From NCBI RefSeq assembly GCF_900103005.1, contig NZ_FMWL01000002.1:310001-374000 (forward strand): DNA of 64,000 bases, read 5' to 3'. This document shows positions 60,441 through 64,000 of the stretch, one piece after another. The DNA is from Acidaminobacter hydrogenoformans DSM 2784 (GTDB lineage: Bacteria; Bacillota; Clostridia; Peptostreptococcales; Acidaminobacteraceae). Under the pieces are notes generated by a model. That model searched no databases. It saw nothing but the letters and a program-made list of their open reading frames with translations, and was not told the origin of the DNA. Position numbers and translations under genes: made by a program. Every line of letters starts with the position of its first letter. The first letter of the stretch is position 1.

Positions 60441-60779
60441 CTATTTCAAAATTACAACCGTAACGCCTTCATTCCCGTTAATCCGTCTTTCATAACGCTC
60501 CAAATCCTTGCAGACTGACAGCGCCTCTTTTTTTCTCCAGGACCAGCTCGTCCCGCCAAACCAAAACCGCACCAGCCCCCGCAGCTGATCCTCATCCAGT
60601 GTCTTTTGAACCGCCACGCGAATTGTGCCTCCCACGCCAGTGGATCCATAGCCATGGATCACAACCACGGCTTTCGCACCCTGACGTTTCGCTGTCATGA
60701 GGCCATCTTTCAGTCGCCGCACCGCGGTCGCCGCATCTGGCATGCCCCGTTCCAAATTCAGCTCCGTCACCTTCTGCAT
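60441..60779 (-). CDS. Smr-domain protein
   Basis: The 112-residue protein is essentially a lone Smr (MutS2-related) domain: ELNLERGMPDAATAVRRLKDGLMTAKRQGAKAVVVIHGYGSTGVGGTIRVAVQKTL. The HGxGS..GG loop is the family mark. Smr domains bind or cleave nucleic acids in MutS2 and related proteins. The usual DLHG start is ELNLERG here. It is probably the first gene of the run ending with the DUF1653 hydrolase. Confidence 0.85.
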   Translation of the reverse strand: MQKVTELNLERGMPDAATAVRRLKDGLMTAKRQGAKAVVVIHGYGSTGVGGTIRVAVQKTLDEDQLRGLVRFWFGGTSWSWRKKEALSVCKDLERYERRINGNEGVTVVILK

Positions 60780-60916
60780 TATATTGTCACCATCCGTTTA
60801 TCAATATGTGAATTGGGTAATAACACACCGTAATCACCTCTATCTTACACCGTAAAACTTGCACCGTAAAACCCAAATTTTCCAAAATTATTTCAAAGAG
60901 AGAAAGGATGGTTCAT

Positions 60917-61411
60917 GTGGCAGTCAAATTTGATGGCAAACGTCTCTTTAAAACCCTCGTCCTCAACGAAGCCAAAGTCGCGGAGTTTTACACGACTCTT
61001 GCCGGCGAAATGAAGGAAGGCAAAGGCCGCAAGCTCTTTGAGCGCATGGCGAAAGAAGAGCTCCGGCATGAAAAGATCTATGCCGCCCTCCTCGACAAGC
61101 TTCCAAATGATGGCGAACTCGACCTCGACGACGAAGATGCCGAGTACATGAACGCCTTGATCCAGGACAATATGTTTGATGACGCTGAGGACACCGTCGC
61201 CAAAGTCAGAGGTAAATACGCCAAGGACGACGCCCTGACCATTGCGGAGAAGATCGAGCGCGATGGCCTGATCTTTGTGAGCGAGCTCATGCGCCTCTAT
61301 CCGGATGTGGCGCCGGATGAAATCAAAGTTGTGCTGGCAGAGGAGCGCAAGCACCTTAAATCCGTGCTGCAGGCCAAGATGGATTTTGCGGCAGACGTGC
61401 TGATGCTCTAA
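60917..61411 (+). CDS. Ferritin-like/rubrerythrin-type diiron protein
   Basis: The 164-residue four-helix protein carries the diiron residues NEAKVAEFYTTLAGEM, AKEELRHEKIYAAL, IERDGLIFVSELMRL and LAEERKHLKSVL (ExxH pairs). No C-terminal rubredoxin domain is present. Such proteins scavenge peroxide or handle iron in anaerobes. The GTG at 60917 is preferred, with AAGGA eight bases before it; the ATG at 60908 abuts the ribosome site. It is alone on the plus strand among minus-strand genes. Confidence 0.85.
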   Translation: MAVKFDGKRLFKTLVLNEAKVAEFYTTLAGEMKEGKGRKLFERMAKEELRHEKIYAALLDKLPNDGELDLDDEDAEYMNALIQDNMFDDAEDTVAKVRGKYAKDDALTIAEKIERDGLIFVSELMRLYPDVAPDEIKVVLAEERKHLKSVLQAKMDFAADVLML

Positions 61412-61464
61412 CGCCGGTGCGGGTGCGAAGGCAGCAGACTGTGGGGAAATTGACCATCGGCATA

Positions 61465-61513
61465 ACCTTGGCCTTGGCCTTGACTTTGACCTTGGCCTTG
61501 ACTTTGACCTTAC
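61465..61513. repeat. Hexamer-based tandem repeat
   Basis: About eight hexamers of the CCTTGG/CCTTGA/CTTTGA type run in tandem. Two exact 18-base units, CTTGGCCTTGACTTTGAC, lie at 61473-61490 and 61491-61508. It is downstream of the ferritin-like gene in a 258-base gap. No convincing gene contains it. Confidence 0.7.
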
Positions 61514-61561
61514 CCTTTATGCCCGCTCATGAAGAAACTTGCTTCAGCCCCTTAAAATCCC

Positions 61562-61622
61562 AAAAAAGCAAAAGCCGCTGTCCCCTCACGTCCCTCAGGA
61601 CGCGAAGCCGCAGCGGCTTTCT
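61562..61622 (-). terminator. Terminator after corA
   Basis: AAAGCCGCTG and CAGCGGCTTT form a 10-bp stem around an inner CGTCC/GGACG hairpin. On the minus strand TGCTTTTTTGGG follows. It lies about 50 bases past the corA stop. Confidence 0.75.
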
Positions 61623-61670
61623 TGTGTATATTTTCACTTAATTCAATTCCAAACGCAATGTCACAAAGCT

Positions 61671-62606
61671 CTAAAACAGCTTCTTCTTCCACATCACAAA
61701 AGTCGACAGCACCGCCAGGCCTATGGTGATGAGAATAATCATCACAAACGCCCACGTATGCCCCGCGAGAGGCACCGGCACGTTCATGCCAAAGAAGCTG
61801 GCGACAATGGTCGGTATCGCCATAACTATGGTGATCGAGGTCAGCAGTTTCATGACAATATTGAGATTGTTCGAAATCACCGACGCAAACGCGTCCATGG
61901 TCCCGCTGAGAATATTGCTGTAAATGGTGGCCATCTCAATAGCCTGCTTGTTCTCAATGATGACATCCTCCAGCAGGTCCTCATCCTCCGGGTACTTCTT
62001 GATGGCTTCCAGCCGCAGCATCCGCTCCAGCACCACCTCGTTGGCCCTCAGGGACGTCGAGAAGTACACCAGGCTCTTCTCCAGCTCCAGCAGCTGGATC
62101 AGCTCCTTGTTCTTCAGGGATTTGTGCAGCTCCCGCTCAATCTGGCTGCTGCGGCGGTCAATCTGCTTCAGGAACATCAGGTAATAAGACGCATTTTTAT
62201 ACAGGATCTGCAGGATAAACCGCGTCTTTTTAAAGGTATAAAAGCTGCGGATGCTCCCCCCTGCAAAGTCCCGGATCAGAGGCACATCCTGGGTGCAGAC
62301 TGTAATAATGGAGTCCCCCGCCAGGATAATGCCCAGCGGCAGTGTATTGTAATATTTGTTGTTCTCCGACGGCTCAATCATGGGCACGTCCACCAGAATC
62401 AGCGTCGAGCCCGGCTCAATCTCGATCCGCGCCCGCTCCTCTTCGTCCAGCGCTGCCCGCAGATGCGTTGGGTCCATGTCCGGAAAATCCCGCAAAATCC
62501 CCTGCAGCTCCGCCTCCGTGGGCGCCGTCATGTGGATCCAGCAGCCGTCCCCGTTTTGTTCCACGCTTTCCAGCTTTTCGCCGATGGTCTTGAAAATCTG
62601 TTTCAT
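61671..62606 (-). CDS. CorA-family divalent-metal (magnesium) transporter
   Basis: The 311-residue protein has a large cytoplasmic N-terminal part with a long helical stalk (about 130-245). Two C-terminal membrane helices follow: LTSITIVMAIPTIVASFFGMNVP, ending in the GMN signature, and TWAFVMIILITIGLAVLSTFVMW. The KKKLF basic tail is typical. The conserved acidic residue after GMN seen in E. coli CorA is replaced (GMNVPV), as in many Firmicute members. It forms a pentameric channel for Mg2+ or other divalent ions. No M-box riboswitch is visible in the 279 bases upstream. Confidence 0.92.
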   Translation of the reverse strand: MKQIFKTIGEKLESVEQNGDGCWIHMTAPTEAELQGILRDFPDMDPTHLRAALDEEERARIEIEPGSTLILVDVPMIEPSENNKYYNTLPLGIILAGDSIITVCTQDVPLIRDFAGGSIRSFYTFKKTRFILQILYKNASYYLMFLKQIDRRSSQIERELHKSLKNKELIQLLELEKSLVYFSTSLRANEVVLERMLRLEAIKKYPEDEDLLEDVIIENKQAIEMATIYSNILSGTMDAFASVISNNLNIVMKLLTSITIVMAIPTIVASFFGMNVPVPLAGHTWAFVMIILITIGLAVLSTFVMWKKKLF

Positions 62607-62837
62607 CGCATTCGCTCCTTATTGGCAGCCCGCAAGAGGTCAAGATGCAGGCCAAACGCGCAGCGAAAACGGATGAACCGGATCAGCGTCTACGTCCTCC
62701 TGGACTTGTCCCCTTGCAAAACTGCCTCTTCATTTTTAATTTTCAGCATTCTACTCGGTCCAGCGTCCATGACGCTTCACACTCCTTTTCAGCTATTCAG
62801 CACAATACAGCGAAGCCCTTAAAACAGCAGGAAAAGT

Positions 62838-62872
62838 GGGAGGAAGCTGATGACACGCACCCTCTTCCCCCC
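62838..62872 (-). terminator. Probable terminator after speD
   Basis: On the minus strand GGGGGGAAG pairs with CTTCCTCCC (one mismatch), followed by ACTTTTCC. The hairpin is 14 bases past the speD stop; the T-tract is short. Confidence 0.45.
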
Positions 62873-62885
62873 AGTTTAATAATTT

Positions 62886-63683
62886 CTACAGGTAGTTCTT
62901 CCTGTAATAAATCTCTTCCATTTCATAGCGCAGGCGCTTCGTAATATTTCTTCGCTCCTCTGCGCTGAGGTCCACCTTCTCCGTCGAAAACAGATAGTTA
63001 TCCAGGTCAAACTTTCTGAGCAGCATTTTCGTATGGAAAATGTTCTCCTGGTAAACATTAGTATCAATGGCGTTGTAACGGTCGAGCACGTCCGGTGAAA
63101 TGTAATCCTGAATGGACGTAATCTTGTGGTCAATGTAAAATTTCTGGCCGTTCGTGTCCCTGGTAAAGCCACGTACTCTATAGTCCAGGTTGATGATGTC
63201 CGAATCAAAGGACTCAATCAAGTGGTTGAGGGCCTTCAGCGGGGAAATCTCACCACAGGTCGAGACATCAATGTCCACCCTGAAGGTCGAAATGCCGTCT
63301 TGAGGGTGACTCTCCGGGTAGGTGTGCACGGTAATGTGGCTCTTGTCCAAATGCCCTACTATGGCGTCCCTGTAAGCAAGCTGCCCCATGTTGCAGGAGG
63401 CGTCAATCTCGCTGGCTCTGATTGGTGTTTCCGAAATCAGAATGGTGACGCTTGCCCCCTCCGGATCATAGTCCTGCTTCGCGATATTCAGAATGCAGGC
63501 CCCAATCATCTCGGTGACCTCCGTCAAAATATTCGTAAGACGCTTGGCATTGTATTGTTCATCGATATAATCGATGTATTTTTTTTGGTCATCCCTGCTG
63601 CTGGTGTAACAAATATCAAAGATGTTAAAGCTTAACGTCTTTGTCAGATTGTTGAACCCATACAGTTTGAGTTTATCATCCAA
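62886..63683 (-). CDS. speD: S-adenosylmethionine decarboxylase proenzyme (E. coli type)
   Basis: The 265-residue proenzyme cleaves itself to make a pyruvoyl cofactor and supplies decarboxylated AdoMet for spermidine synthesis. The cleavage site lies in [16 protein letters not shown] (Lys114-Ser115), and [26 protein letters not shown] holds the proton-donor Cys. Its length equals that of E. coli SpeD; Bacillus SpeH types are half as long. TTG start at 63683, with GGGGG eight bases upstream. No speE is in the window. Confidence 0.95.
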   Translation of the reverse strand: MDDKLKLYGFNNLTKTLSFNIFDICYTSSRDDQKKYIDYIDEQYNAKRLTNILTEVTEMIGACILNIAKQDYDPEGASVTILISETPIRASEIDASCNMGQLAYRDAIVGHLDKSHITVHTYPESHPQDGISTFRVDIDVSTCGEISPLKALNHLIESFDSDIINLDYRVRGFTRDTNGQKFYIDHKITSIQDYISPDVLDRYNAIDTNVYQENIFHTKMLLRKFDLDNYLFSTEKVDLSAEERRNITKRLRYEMEEIYYRKNYL

Positions 63684-63721
63684 CGATTCGACCCCCTTCT
63701 GTGAACCTCTTACAATCTAAT

Positions 63722-63750
63722 ATTACATCATAAAAAGCAACAAAGATCAA
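63722..63750 (-). promoter_or_regulatory. speD promoter
   Basis: TTGATC (63750-63745), a 17-base spacer and TGTAAT (63727-63722) lie on the minus strand, about 40 bases before the speD start. Confidence 0.55.
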
Positions 63751-63769
63751 ATTATTTGTTAAACCTTGC

Positions 63770-63815
63770 GAAAAAAAGATCAAGGGAATCCTGTATGAAG
63801 GTATCCCCTTGATCT
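63770..63815 (-). terminator. Terminator upstream of speD
   Basis: AGATCAAGGG-GAT pairs with ATT-CCCTTGATCT on the minus strand and is followed by seven T. It ends a transcript coming from beyond the right edge, just before the speD promoter. Confidence 0.75.
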
Positions 63816-63843
63816 ATTTGGACTTAAGGCAAAGGAGCCGACT

Positions 63844-63869
63844 AAAAAAAAGAAGTCTGTCGTAACTTC
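63844..63869 (-). terminator. Second, upstream terminator near the right edge
   Basis: GAAGT-tacgacag-ACTTC is followed by eight T on the minus strand. With 63770-63815 it forms a tandem pair. The bases from 63870 to 64000 are GC-rich with no gene I can support; a short minus-strand reading frame ends at 63947. Confidence 0.65.
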
Positions 63870-64000
63870 CCCCGCAGGAGGAAAAGGTTCAAACGCTGTT
63901 CCCATGCACTTCTCCCCCGCATTTTTCCCTGACTGCAGTCCCACCGCTAAGCCACTGTCCCCCGCTTTGACGAGTAATTCTCAAACAGCTTTTCCTCCAT

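Noticed and set aside
61417-61641. Short reading frame with Leu-Ala/Leu-Thr repeats
   Set aside because: It is produced by the hexamer repeat and runs into the corA terminator; there is no ribosome site.
62607-62885. M-box magnesium riboswitch before corA
   Set aside because: I looked for the conserved M-box strings and a regulated terminator and saw neither.
63947-64000. C-terminal end of a minus-strand gene entering from the right edge
   Set aside because: Only 17 codons are visible, with no family likeness and repeat-like composition, so it cannot be supported.

Overview
The window looks like chromosomal DNA of a Gram-positive, low-to-mid GC Firmicute, most likely an amino-acid-fermenting member of the Clostridia. 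The evidence is a lipoteichoic-acid synthase-type protein, an asnS T-box leader, strong Shine-Dalgarno sequences with many TTG/GTG starts, a YtvI-type membrane protein, UPF0291, DegV, and a rich set of genes for histidine, glutamine, threonine and purine catabolism. No phage genes, transposase or CRISPR array is visible. An Acidaminobacter/Fusibacter-like host is a guess from gene content only.

Layout. 1-9.9 kb: start of polA (cut by the left edge), an ECF sigma/anti-sigma pair, a DUF457 membrane hydrolase, an LTA-synthase-like protein with a decayed C-terminal domain, tRNA-Leu(CAA), an MBL-fold hydrolase and an HtrA protease. 10-22 kb: a two-component system next to htrA, a LysR regulator, M18 aminopeptidase, UPF0291, YgiQ, a MocR regulator, a candidate 6S RNA, an RluA-family enzyme, FabI and YtvI. 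22.6-30 kb: an atypical glutamine synthetase, DegV, and a first set of formimino/histidine genes (fchA, hutI, ftcD) joined to a threonine-dehydrogenase-like gene. 30-44 kb: MgtC-like protein, asnS with T-box, a cupin-XRE regulator, glutaminase, modABC, a GreA-type factor, guanine deaminase, proC, a cyclase-family hydrolase, DUF1846, a class V aminotransferase and an ECF S-component. 44-53.7 kb: a complete histidine utilisation operon (hutU-hutI-fchA-ftcD-hutH) behind a sigma-54-type promoter, with its presumed PAS/AAA+/Fis activator and a DEAD-box helicase upstream. 53.7-64 kb: two secreted-protein genes bracketed by inverted repeat arrays, a membrane ferredoxin, a DUF1653-hydrolase fusion, DHFR, an EamA transporter, an Smr protein, a ferritin-like protein, CorA and speD.

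How it fits together. The hut operon turns histidine into urocanate, imidazolonepropionate, formiminoglutamate and then glutamate, with the formimino group passed to tetrahydrofolate. Glutaminase and glutamine synthetase also act at the glutamate node. Guanine deaminase makes xanthine, and modABC could feed a molybdenum enzyme such as xanthine or formate dehydrogenase; both links are inference.

The strongest candidate for an undescribed system is the hut control region at 50.4-51.0 kb. It has a -24/-12 promoter, copies of a 15-bp dyad (GTATA-N5-TATAC) and two copies of a 16-bp palindrome joined to that dyad. The same dyad recurs in front of the helicase-activator operon. The operon's HutI and HutH carry active-site substitutions, while the second, divergent HutI at 26.4-27.7 kb is canonical.
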